Positions 32,169-43,000 of a DNA stretch of 49,080 nucleotides are shown in pieces (the first letter of the stretch is position 1; each line of letters starts with the position of its first letter). Where the stretch lies: NCBI GenBank assembly GCA_045121595.1, contig JBGVGI010000006.1, forward strand, positions 1 to 49,080. The letters run 5' to 3'. The position numbers and the translations under genes were made by a program. The notes under the pieces are model-generated. The model worked only from the letters and a program-made list of their open reading frames with translations. It had not been told where the DNA came from and searched no databases. The DNA comes from Fumia sp045121595. Its GTDB lineage: Bacteria > Bacillota > Clostridia > Oscillospirales > Ruminococcaceae.

Positions 32169-35100
32169 ATGAAAATAATTAAAATGATTCTTTCAGTTAT
32201 CATAGCTTTTGCTATGACAATTTCTGTAATGCCTTTTGAGGTTTTTGCAGATATTGATTCTGATACATCCGAAAGGTCGGATATATCCGGTTATTCCGAT
32301 CAACTGTATGGAAAAGTGAATTTTGCAGCAGGAAAAACTTACAAAAAATCACTTACTCCTTCCACCGATGGAAGTTATATGGATGCTATCCGTATTGATA
32401 CTGATGATGCAGAGCTTACGGATGGTGTTTTACCGAGACCTGATTACTGGGGTGAATATGGTTGGGTACACTGGATAGGTGCGACTCCCGAAATCACAAT
32501 TGATCTTCAGGAAAAACAGGTTTTTGATACTTTTGAAGTAGTGGCGTTATCACATTTCAGTGCTGATGGCTTTATTCTTCCCACAAACGTTAAAATTTCA
32601 GTTTCTGCCGATAATGCTGTTTTCAGAGAGGTGGCAACTGTTGATTTTCCTGATTCTTCAGTGGTTACTTCTGCGACTTCTTATGAACTTTCATATACTC
32701 ACACAAGTAAAGTAAGCGGAAGATATGTAAAATTTTCCTTCCCTGCGGGATGGAATCTTATAGGCGAACTCAGAGTTTTTGGTATCGAGGGTGATGAAGC
32801 ACCTGAAGAAGAACCTATGGACGAGATAGTTTCTTTTGGTAAAAAATACAGTAAATCCACTCCTGCAACCTTAACGGGGGACTATATGGATGCTGTCCGT
32901 GCAGATACCGATGACAAGGAATTGACAGACGGCAATACTGCTACCCCCGATTATTGGGGAGATGCGGGATGGGTACATTGGATTGGCCCGAGTGTTGACA
33001 TTATAGTGGACCTTGAAAAACCACAGATTTTCAATCAACTTGAAATTACGGCACTTTCGCATTTCAGTGCAGACGGCTTTATTCTTCCCACAGACGTTAC
33101 CATATCTGTTTCCGATGATAATTCCTCCTGGACACAGATTACAAAAGAAACCTTCCCTGATTCTTCTGTAGTGACTACTGCTACAGCTTATACGCTTTGT
33201 TACAAACATCCCGAGGCCTTAAGAGGCAGATACATAAAATACAGTTTACCTGCAGGATGGAATCTTATCAGTGAAATCAAGGCTATAAAAACTGCTGATT
33301 GTCCCGAGTTTATTTCTCCTGATATGGAAACCAATCTTGCATCAAACGAAAAATATAAGCTTTATGCAAACGATGCTGAACCTTTATATCCCGATGCGAA
33401 CTATAAACTCACCAATGGAATCATAGATGATGCCTTCGTATCCTGGGAGAGAAACGAAAAAGACCTTTATGTAACTGCAGAATTTGATTTTGATTTTGCA
33501 AAATCCGTAAAAGAGATTACTGTTTTTACAGTTTCTGAGTTTACCAGTGAAATGGGCCTTCCTTCAAATATCAAAATTGACGTTTCAAGCTCTACAAATC
33601 CTGATAAAATTGAATGGGTAAATGTGTGCGACAAACAGGTTTTGGGTGCAGATGATCTTGTTTGCGATATGCCTGATGAGGCAATTGTTGCTCGTTTTGT
33701 AAGAATTATTCTTACACAAAACAGTAAGTATATGCCTCTTGTTGAAATCGAAGTAACAGGTAAAGGCAGTACAGAGGGTGCTACCGACCCATCCGATTAT
33801 TTTGCAAAATCACTTATTAAAATTTCCGATGGCATGGAATATACTGTCAGTGGTGCTGATAACTATTCCGATGATGAGAACAAACTCACAGATGGAAAGT
33901 ACGCTGATTCCTCCGATGATTCTGCATGGAATGAATTTACATTGAAATATCCATCTGCAGGTATTGAGTTTGATTTTGGTGAAATCCGTTATCTGCATAG
34001 TATTATGGTTAATGCTAAGGCAGATTCATTACCCGTAAAAATGCATATTTCTGTTTCCGAAGACGGTGAAAACTGGACGGCGGTTTTAACAGAGAAAAAC
34101 GTTTCAGGATTTGGTGCATCTCATAAATACAGATATTTTTCTGTTACTCCAGTAAAAGCGCAGTATGTGATGGTTTATATGCAGGGCGCAGAAAACAGTG
34201 TGTTTATTGATGAAATTGAAATTCTCAGTAACGAAAAGTCTGAACCCTCTGTAGTAGTACCCGACGTTCCCACAGAACCTTCAAATCCTTTGCTTAAAGA
34301 AGGATATGCAGTACCCGAAGATGGCATCAGAAGTGTTGCTTTAATTGACTCAGACCTTCAGTGGAATGATGAAGTGCTCACGGAATATGCCACAATTTTT
34401 GATGCTTTCTGCATTACGGGAAGCAACAAAAAATCTATGGAAAATAAAGGCTTTGCAATTATTTCTGAAGACGTTCTTGAAAACGTATCCGATAACCTTG
34501 ACAAAGCAAGAGCAGAAAATCTTGGTGTATATATCGAGATGAACGGTGATTATAAGGATACACTTGATACCCTTGTTGAAGAAAAAGCACAGGGAAGATA
34601 CGTGTTCAAAGTAATTAAGGTTATTCCTGAGATTTCTGATTATGAATATGAGTGTACAGCTAAGTTAATCGGAGGTACACTTAAAAAGACAAGTGATGAA
34701 GTTGCAGTAACACCCGTTGTTGAGGTGGTTACAAGCAACTGGATAGGTTTTGCCGAAGTAAACGGCTATGAATACTCTGTTGACGGAGAAAGCTTTACCG
34801 TTGATCCCGTGTTCACAAATCTTTCTGCCGATACGGATTATACTCTTTATCAGCGAATCCGTGGTACTGCTACCAAAGAACCTTCCGAAAAAGCAATTCT
34901 TGAAATAAAGACTGCAAAAGCACCTGAAGAAAGTTCTTCTGAAGGTGATATGGGCGGTGGTTCCTCCGGTGGAGGAGGCGGTGGAGGTTCTGCTCACGGC
35001 GGTATTACGCAGAACTACAAACCCACGGAAAAACCTACGGTTGACGGATGGGTAGACGGGATGTACTTTGAAAATAACAAAGCAGTTTCCGGATATAAAG

Positions 35101-35627
35101 AGATAGACTCAGATGCATACTATTTCAACACTTTGGGTGTTCCGCAAAAAGGTTGGATAAAAGCAAACGGCGGATGGTATTATGCAAATGCCGAGGGAAT
35201 TTTGCAGACAGGCTGGGTTAAAGTGAATAACGTATGGTATTACTTTAAATCAAATGCAGTTATGCAAACCGGCTGGCTTAAAGATGACGGTGAATGGTAC
35301 TATCTCCATAGCCACGGCGGTATGGCAAGTTCCGAATGGGTAGAAGTCAAAGGTAGCTGGTATTACTTTAAAGGTAATGGCGCAATGGCTACAGGTTGGC
35401 TTGAACAAGGTGGTAACTGGTACTACTTAAATGCTGATGGCGATATGAAAACCGGTTGGTTAAATGACGGTGGAAACTGGTATTATTTAAAACCGAATGG
35501 TGCTATGGCAATCGGATGGAACTGGGTAGGAAACAGTTGCTACTACTTCTACGGAAGCGGTAAAATGGCATCGGCGACCATCGTTGACGGTTATAAGCTT
35601 TCTTCAAGCGGCGCTATGATACAGTAG
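32169..35627 (+). CDS. Secreted multi-discoidin protein with cell-wall-binding repeats
   Basis: A 1152-residue exported protein. It has a signal peptide (about 1-28), four discoidin (F5/8 type C)-like domains at about 51-205, 220-375, 388-530 and 549-689, an unassigned region (about 713-850), a fibronectin-III-like domain (about 858-915), a Gly-rich linker (about 926-942), and seven or more W-x-YY cell-wall-binding repeats (about 958-1152, for example GWVKVNNVWYYF). Discoidin domains 1 and 2 are near-duplicates of each other and of the first domain of the 2158-residue protein downstream (shared HFSADGFILP). No complete catalytic domain is visible, so it may be a surface glycan-binding or scaffold protein. 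A third gene of related design follows. Confidence 0.8.
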   Translation: MKIIKMILSVIIAFAMTISVMPFEVFADIDSDTSERSDISGYSDQLYGKVNFAAGKTYKKSLTPSTDGSYMDAIRIDTDDAELTDGVLPRPDYWGEYGWVHWIGATPEITIDLQEKQVFDTFEVVALSHFSADGFILPTNVKISVSADNAVFREVATVDFPDSSVVTSATSYELSYTHTSKVSGRYVKFSFPAGWNLIGELRVFGIEGDEAPEEEPMDEIVSFGKKYSKSTPATLTGDYMDAVRADTDDKELTDGNTATPDYWGDAGWVHWIGPSVDIIVDLEKPQIFNQLEITALSHFSADGFILPTDVTISVSDDNSSWTQITKETFPDSSVVTTATAYTLCYKHPEALRGRYIKYSLPAGWNLISEIKAIKTADCPEFISPDMETNLASNEKYKLYANDAEPLYPDANYKLTNGIIDDAFVSWERNEKDLYVTAEFDFDFAKSVKEITVFTVSEFTSEMGLPSNIKIDVSSSTNPDKIEWVNVCDKQVLGADDLVCDMPDEAIVARFVRIILTQNSKYMPLVEIEVTGKGSTEGATDPSDYFAKSLIKISDGMEYTVSGADNYSDDENKLTDGKYADSSDDSAWNEFTLKYPSAGIEFDFGEIRYLHSIMVNAKADSLPVKMHISVSEDGENWTAVLTEKNVSGFGASHKYRYFSVTPVKAQYVMVYMQGAENSVFIDEIEILSNEKSEPSVVVPDVPTEPSNPLLKEGYAVPEDGIRSVALIDSDLQWNDEVLTEYATIFDAFCITGSNKKSMENKGFAIISEDVLENVSDNLDKARAENLGVYIEMNGDYKDTLDTLVEEKAQGRYVFKVIKVIPEISDYEYECTAKLIGGTLKKTSDEVAVTPVVEVVTSNWIGFAEVNGYEYSVDGESFTVDPVFTNLSADTDYTLYQRIRGTATKEPSEKAILEIKTAKAPEESSSEGDMGGGSSGGGGGGGSAHGGITQNYKPTEKPTVDGWVDGMYFENNKAVSGYKEIDSDAYYFNTLGVPQKGWIKANGGWYYANAEGILQTGWVKVNNVWYYFKSNAVMQTGWLKDDGEWYYLHSHGGMASSEWVEVKGSWYYFKGNGAMATGWLEQGGNWYYLNADGDMKTGWLNDGGNWYYLKPNGAMAIGWNWVGNSCYYFYGSGKMASATIVDGYKLSSSGAMIQ

Positions 35628-35641
35628 TCAGGAGGTAAATT

Positions 35642-37009
35642 ATGAGCAGAATTAAAAAACAGACGTCTTTAATTTTGATAGCTTTAGCTGTAATTCTGGC
35701 AGTTCCGACTGCAGTGTTTGGCATAAAGGCTCTTATTGAACCCGAAGCTCCCGCACCTCTTGCAACAACTGTTATTGATAACGTTAAAATAACTGCAAAA
35801 TCACCTGAAGTGGGTGAGGCTCCTTCTGTTATCACTGCTGACGGTGTTGATTATGAAATAGTTTCTTATAAGTGGCTTGACGGTGAAAATGAGGTTTCTG
35901 GCGTATTTGAAAGTGGCAGACAGTATTCGCTTTTTGTTACTTTGAAGGCAAGTGGTCACGCAAAATTCAAAAAACTTACTCCTTTTGTTGACGGTGCTGT
36001 AAGCGTAAGTGAGGGTACTGTTGACAAGGATAAAAAAGGAAATACTTTAACGTTTAAGGCTACCTTCCCTGAACTTAAAGCTATGGAAATGTCTTCTAAA
36101 GGTAAAAGTTATATTGCAATGAAAAACGGGGAATATTATCTCGTTTCAAAATTCAGCCGTACTGAAAATATTCTCGTAAAGCTCGGTAGAAAAGGTCCTA
36201 ATAAACTTTTTGAAATCATGAGTGTTTCTTTTGTTGGTGCAGGTCTTTCTCCCGAAGATGCAATCAAAGATGGTGGTTGGTTGCTTATGCAGAGTAATAC
36301 TGACCATTTCGGTCCTTACGGTGTTGTTGCTGAAAACGGTTATGAAGAGTACACAGGTACTTTCACAGGCGGCAACCACGGTCACGAAAACTCTGGTGAC
36401 ACAAGTGCGGGTACAAAGAATACTCCTACCGGAAGATGCATAACTCTTAACGTTTATGCAGACGACGTTTTACTTACCGAAGGTAATGGTATGTATGCAG
36501 ACCTTGTTACTTTCGACTGGGTGAACGGTATTCAGGCAGCCAACACCAAAAAGCCTGACGGAAGTGGTAGAGAGGTTATGAACGAACATTATCATATGGT
36601 GTTTGATGGTGAACAGTTCAATATTCAGAATGATATTACAGCACTTGAAAATGTCACTATCACTCCGTACTACGGCAACCAGGCTGTAATCGGTTGGGCA
36701 ACCGACGGTATCAAGTACGTTGGCAACGCTGATAACAAATGGTATCCTGCAAACAAACAGCATAACAGTGGTAACCAGACCTGCTCAAGCTATATCGCTA
36801 AAAAAGGTCCTTATCATATGCAGATAAGCTATGATCCTACTTACGGGCTTGGTCAGGGTACACACTTTGGCTCAACACCATCTGTAATGATTGAGGCATA
36901 CGGAAAAGGATACTTCAGTTTCTTCAGGGATAACTGTTTTGTACCTGCAGGAACTACTCACTCTTACAGAGGTAGTTATCGCTACTTCTACAGTGAAGAT
37001 TTGGTATAA
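35642..37009 (+). CDS. Secreted or membrane-anchored protein of unknown function
   Basis: A 455-residue protein with an N-terminal hydrophobic helix (about 8-28) acting as signal peptide or anchor, a beta-rich region (about 40-140), and a C-terminal domain (about 150-455) rich in His, Asn, Gly and aromatic residues, with notable GGNHGHE, NEHYHMVFDG and KQHNSGNQTCSSY. The clustered His residues suggest metal binding, or the active site of a polysaccharide-degrading enzyme. No family is recognised. AGGAGGT precedes ATG 35642; it is 14 bp from the gene before and 12 bp from the gene after, so all three are one operon. Confidence 0.6.
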   Translation: MSRIKKQTSLILIALAVILAVPTAVFGIKALIEPEAPAPLATTVIDNVKITAKSPEVGEAPSVITADGVDYEIVSYKWLDGENEVSGVFESGRQYSLFVTLKASGHAKFKKLTPFVDGAVSVSEGTVDKDKKGNTLTFKATFPELKAMEMSSKGKSYIAMKNGEYYLVSKFSRTENILVKLGRKGPNKLFEIMSVSFVGAGLSPEDAIKDGGWLLMQSNTDHFGPYGVVAENGYEEYTGTFTGGNHGHENSGDTSAGTKNTPTGRCITLNVYADDVLLTEGNGMYADLVTFDWVNGIQAANTKKPDGSGREVMNEHYHMVFDGEQFNIQNDITALENVTITPYYGNQAVIGWATDGIKYVGNADNKWYPANKQHNSGNQTCSSYIAKKGPYHMQISYDPTYGLGQGTHFGSTPSVMIEAYGKGYFSFFRDNCFVPAGTTHSYRGSYRYFYSEDLV

Positions 37010-37021
37010 AGGAGGATGGAT

Positions 37022-40000
37022 ATGAAAATTAAAAGATTTATTTCTCTGCTCCTCACTTTAATAATTGCATTATCTTCTTTACCTATGTCTGCTTTTGCAA
37101 ATTCTGAAGATGAGATTGTAAACCTTGCAGCTGGTAAATCTTATGCAAAATCAGTAGCACCTACTCTTACGGGCGACTACATGGACGGACTCAGAGGGGA
37201 TACCGACGATCTGGAACTTACAGACGGAAAAATTCCTGCACCCGATTATTGGGGCGATAACGGATGGGTGCACTGGATTAGTGCCGCACCTGAAGTTACA
37301 ATTGACCTTGAGGGAATCAAGGAAATTACTTCGTTTGAAATAGTAACTCTTTCACATTTCAGTGCAGACGGATTTATTCTTCCGAATAACGTAAAAATTT
37401 CAGTTTCAAACAATAATGCTCTTTTCACAGAGGTTGAAACTGTCTATTATCCAACTGCTTCTGAAGTGACAACTGCAACGTCCTACTCTCTTACCTGTAC
37501 ACCCACTGACAGTGTATCGGGCAGATACGTTAAGTTTACTTTCCCTATGGGATGGACACTTCTTGGTGAAATCAAAGTTTTTGGTATCGATACCGATGAG
37601 GAAATCGAAGTGCCTGAACCCGAAACTCCAGGTGTAGTAAACCTTGCATACGGCAGTAATTATGAATGTTCAAGTGCACCTAATTCTTCTTATCCTGATG
37701 AAGATTACCGTTCTCTTACCGACGGCATTACAGGTGAAGGGACTATATATGAAGAAGCGTGGTCAGGATGGGCTGCAGAAGTAAACCCTGTATCAATTAC
37801 CGTTGACCTTGGTGCATTACAGAGCTTTGATAAAATCTCTGTAACGTCTATGGAAGGTGAAGGTGGCGTTACTTACCCTGAGTATCTTATTTTTGAGGTA
37901 TCAGATGACGGGAAAAATTTTGACGAGGTTCACACAGGCACAATTCCTGACAATGCACCTTCTCCCGGCAAGTATGAATATGTTTATAAGTCTGATGCAT
38001 ATATTAACGCTCAATACGTAAGAATTACTTTCCCTGCAAACGTATGGGTATTTATAAGTGAAATTCAGATTTTCGGTGAGGAAACCGTATTTCCAGACAA
38101 CAATAACATTTTGCGTGGTGTAAAATACGAAACTTCTCTTGAAAAAGATGATTTTTTTGCAGGTTATACCGACGTTAAAAAGCAAAGACTTACTGACGGA
38201 TATTATGCAAAATCTGCTTCATGGACTTCACCCGCTAACGTAGGTTTCTATGAAGAAGGCGATTTTACTTTCGAGTTTGACGAAGAAAAAACTTTTACCG
38301 AAATCAGATTTGATGCATTCCAGAATGAGTTGCCCAAAGTATCTTTACCAACAGAAATCGTTATTGAAAACAAAAATGCAAATGGTGTCTGGGTAAAGAT
38401 TCACGAAGGAAAACTCGAAAGATACAGTGAATCCAAAGTAAGATATATTTACAGAGTGCCTGATGATGAGTCACTTGCTACAAACGGAATCCGTTTTTGC
38501 ATCAAAGGTACTGACAAAGCATGGGTTTTCATTGATGAAATCGGTGTTTACAAAAAAGCAAGCAGACAGGAGGTTAATATAAATCCTGAAATTGAACCTC
38601 TTTCTGCTCCTAAGTTTATTGATAATCTTGAATCTTCTGTTCTGGCAACAGAGGGCGAAACTGTAAACCTTTCTGTTCGTGTTCAGGTGAATGCGGGTGA
38701 AAACTTAAACTTCCAGTGGTATAAGGACAACGAAAAAATCGGTGGTAACAGCAGTGCTTTCACAATTTACAATATGTCTTCTGCCGATGAGGGCTCATAT
38801 AAGGTTGTCGTAACAAAGGAAAAAGGCGAAAGCACGGTTACAGCTACAAGTAACGTGGCAACCGTAAAACTTGCAGATGCTTCTGAAATTGCTGATAAGC
38901 CCCACTTTGTAAAAGACCTTAATATGAACGTTTCTGCTGATTCGGGAAGTGATCTTAATTTGTACGTGTCTGCAAACGTTGATGACGGCGGTACACTTTC
39001 TTATCAGTGGTATTATAATGAAAAACCCGTTGGGGAAAATTCTCCCGAATATTTTATTGAAAACTTAGCACCCTCCGATGCAGGTTTTTATAAGGTTGTT
39101 GTTACAAATACAAACGGTGATCTTGTAAATACTGCAGAAAGTACAGTTTGTGTTCTCCGTATTGTTGACAGTAATGCTTCTGTGAATCTTCTTAACGGCC
39201 TTAAATATGAAGCTTCTGTTTTGGTTGAAGGTTCATATCCTGACAGTGGCAAAGAAATTACAGACGGTAAAAAAGGAACACTTGACTGGAATAATGCTTC
39301 CTGGGTAGGAAGTATGACTAACATCAGTTATACTTTCGATTTAGGTGATACAAAAGAGTTTGAAGAATTGTGCGTAAACTTCTTGCAGCTAGGATATGCG
39401 GCAATTTATCCTGCACAGTCAGTCAAACTTTCAGTTTCCGATGATAATGAAAAGTGGACTGTTGTTGCAACGAGCGGTATTATTATCAGTAATGCAAGTC
39501 AGTATATCCACGAAATCTGTTGTACCCTTGATAAGGTATATTCAGGACGTTATGTCAAGGTTGATATTGTTAAAAATGCGGGTTGGCTCTTTATTGACGA
39601 AATTGAACTCTGGTCAAGAGCTAAAAAATCTGCACAGAATGCTTCAAACTTAGCACTTGGTGCTGTGTATCTTACAAATGGTGTTTCTAAAGAAAAACCT
39701 GATACCGTACCTAAAAAACTTACTGACGGAATTATCTCTAACGAAGATTATACCAAGAGTGGTTGGCTTGACTTCCAACCTTCCGCTAACGATAATATGA
39801 TTATTATTGATTTAGGCGGTAACAAGACGTTTGGTCAGGTTGACGTAAGATTTTTAAATGATACTGCAAATGGTATTAAGGTGCCTTCAAAAGTAACTTT
39901 TGAATATTCTGACGTTAACGGACAGTGGCATAATCTTGGCACTGAAAATATTTCGTCTGTGGATGAAACAAAAGCATCCGTTTACACTCTGGAACACGCA

Positions 40001-43000
40001 CTTGATAATTCCGTTAAAGGGAAAATGATAAGAATTACCTTCCCTGTAACAGAAAAAGCGTATATTGACGAAATCATCGTAAGAAAAGAGAAAAACATTG
40101 TTCCCGATGGTGAGACGGATACAGAGTATGTAAACGAAAATAACTTAGCATACAAAAAAGCTTACACTGTTGATGCTGACGTTTTGTATGGTGCTGATAC
40201 AGGACTTCTTACCGATGGTAACTATGGCGGATACCTCTATAATACTCCCGAATGGTTAGGTTACGATCTTACAGAACAGAAAACTATGACAGTAACTCTC
40301 GATTTGGGTGACGTCAAGACGTTTGAACAGATTAAAGCAGGATTTTTGAAATCTCACTCGATTTCCCTTAATATTGATTATCCTTTGATTGTCGATATTG
40401 AATATTCTTCTGACAATGAAAACTGGCAGAGCTATTACTGGGAATTCCTTCTTTGGGATAACGAAAGCGGTGTAAGAAGGCTTATTACCGACGGTGAAGC
40501 GGTTTCTGCACGATATATAAGATTTACAATCGAATCCGAAGGTCTTGTGTTTATCGATGAAATCGAAGTTTTTGAAGACGCTGATATAGTAATTGATACA
40601 GAGGCAAATCCTGATCTTGGAGTTATGCAAAACCTTGTAAGGGGCCTTGAATATTCTGTATCAAGATCAGCAGACCACAGAAGTACACCCGGTATTCTTA
40701 CAAACGGTAAGTATGCACATTCAGCAAGTCTTTATGACGATAACTGGACAGGCTTTGAAAGAAAACGTGACGGCGTTGATAATCATATCACTTTGATTTT
40801 TGATATGCTTTCAAGCAACTCTGTTTCCGAAATCATCTTAAGCTCTATGGAGGATGAAGCGGCAAACGTTACTACTCCTAAGAATATAAGAGTTTCTGTT
40901 TCTTCCAACAATATTGACTGGATGGAACTTACAACTATCCCCTCTACAAACGTGGGAGAAGGCAAAGTTTCTCTCAACTGGAGTGCTTCGGAAGACGGAT
41001 TCAATTCACTTGATGAAAATGCTGATATGCTTTATACAAGATGCATTAAGATTGAGTTCGACGTGCCTTCCGAAGAAGGAATTTATGCATTCCTTGATGA
41101 AATTAAGATTATAGGTAAAAAAGGCAAATGCTCTACGGCGAGCATTCCTGGTGATGAAAGTGGTGCATATAACGTAGCACTTCATAAGCCGTATACATAC
41201 GGAGACATCGGCCCTACACCTACAATGCCTGATATTGGTGGCGTTCAGCTCACAGATGGTATCAGGGGTATCGAAGATGAAACTGACCCCGCATGGGTAG
41301 GTTTCTGGCGTGGCGACTTGCCTAACGGCACTATGGGTAGTGCAAGATATTTAAGAACTATTATTATTGACCTTGAGGGTACAAAATCTGTTACAAGCGT
41401 TCAGACTACGTTGCTTGCAGGTTTAACCAGTGTTCAACCATGGGGTGTTCATATCTACGCTTCAATGGATGGTGTTAATTGGACATATCTTGCAAGAACT
41501 GCTTGTGTTGATATGTGGACAAAAGGTAATTACGGACACAGCTGGCGTGGTATAACCAATATCGGATTTGCCAGAAGAGATTTCATTGACCCTGAAATCG
41601 AGGCAGTTGCAGCTAATTACATAAGAGTTGACATCGAATCCTTGCATCATAACTTGCTTGATGAAATCGAGGTTATGGGATATGACGGAATTATCGAGGG
41701 TGCACTTATCCCCGAAGGCGGAAGAGACCTTGATAACGGTCGTGATTTCCTTCAGGCAGGTGAAGAAACTCTCGGTGCTCAGGATATTTACCTTTGCTAC
41801 AATGGTTGGTACGGATACGACGAAGTTAAGCAGGACTATACCGGTGACTGGTCTGCAAGTGAATACCGTCCTATTCTGACTTACCTTGATAATGAAGGTA
41901 ACGTTGTCGATACGTTTATGGATACAGTTTTATTCCTGGGACTTGGTTCCCGTATGGGACGTGGTTTCCTTCATGATGGTATCACCGAGGAAACGAAGTT
42001 TGAAGACTGGGAATGGTATATTGAAAAGACTTTCCGTGAGGGTGGCGACGTTGATGAGCTTAACAAAGCGGCTCACATAGCTGCCGAAGAACTTGGCGAT
42101 CCTGATTATGAAGTAAACTGCCTTATTATGTATCCTACAACATATTACTGGGACAGAGATTTCGGCCCCGTTAACGGGGAATATCTTGACCTTAATACAG
42201 CTGATGGATGGACAAAAGCTGCACGTTGGTGGTATACCGAAGTTATCAAGCGCTTTGAAGAAGGAAATTACGATAAAGTTAATTTCATAGGCTTCTATTG
42301 GCTTGATGAACAGGTTGGATTTGTGCCTGAGATGGTAATTGATGGTATCAATGAAGCACATAAATTAGGATACAAGATGTTCTGGATTCCGATGCCCGCT
42401 GCAAACGGACTTTTGTGGTCGGAAGACGTAGGATTTGACGTTGTTGCTTTGCAGCCCGGTCACTTCTTTTCGGATGCGTACTCTCCTGATTCCAACGGAC
42501 AGATCGGAAACGGTCACGTAGAAAATATGATAAGACATGCCCAGTACGGAAACTTGGGCCTTGAAGTGGAACTCGACGACAGGTATTTCACCAGAGTTGA
42601 TTTCTACAACAAAGGACTTGACTATTTCAATGCATTTGCTGAACTTGGTGTGTCGGGCCCCGGTCCTTTAAGAGCATGGTATGACGGTAGTTTCTCACTT
42701 ACTCATGCTGCATACAGAACAGAACCACATATACGTGCTTTCTATGATTATGCATATCAGCTTACTCAGGGTACTTACACCCATAAGGATTATATCGAAA
42801 GTTTTGGCGACGTTCAGTGGGAAGGTTATAAGGGTAAAGAATACTCAGGTAATGCTGCATACGGTGGAATGGGCGGCACCGGTGGTGCAGGTGGCGGAGC
42901 TTACTATAAACCCGAAACCGAAATTGTTGAAACTGCAACACCTGTGGGAGATGACTACAAGTGGGTAACTGCAACCAACGGTTACAAGCTTAAAGGCAAA

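Noticed and set aside
35120..35600. Tandem DNA repeat element
   Set aside because: The periodicity is that of the W-x-YY wall-binding protein repeats; the DNA copies differ at synonymous sites as expected of a coding repeat.
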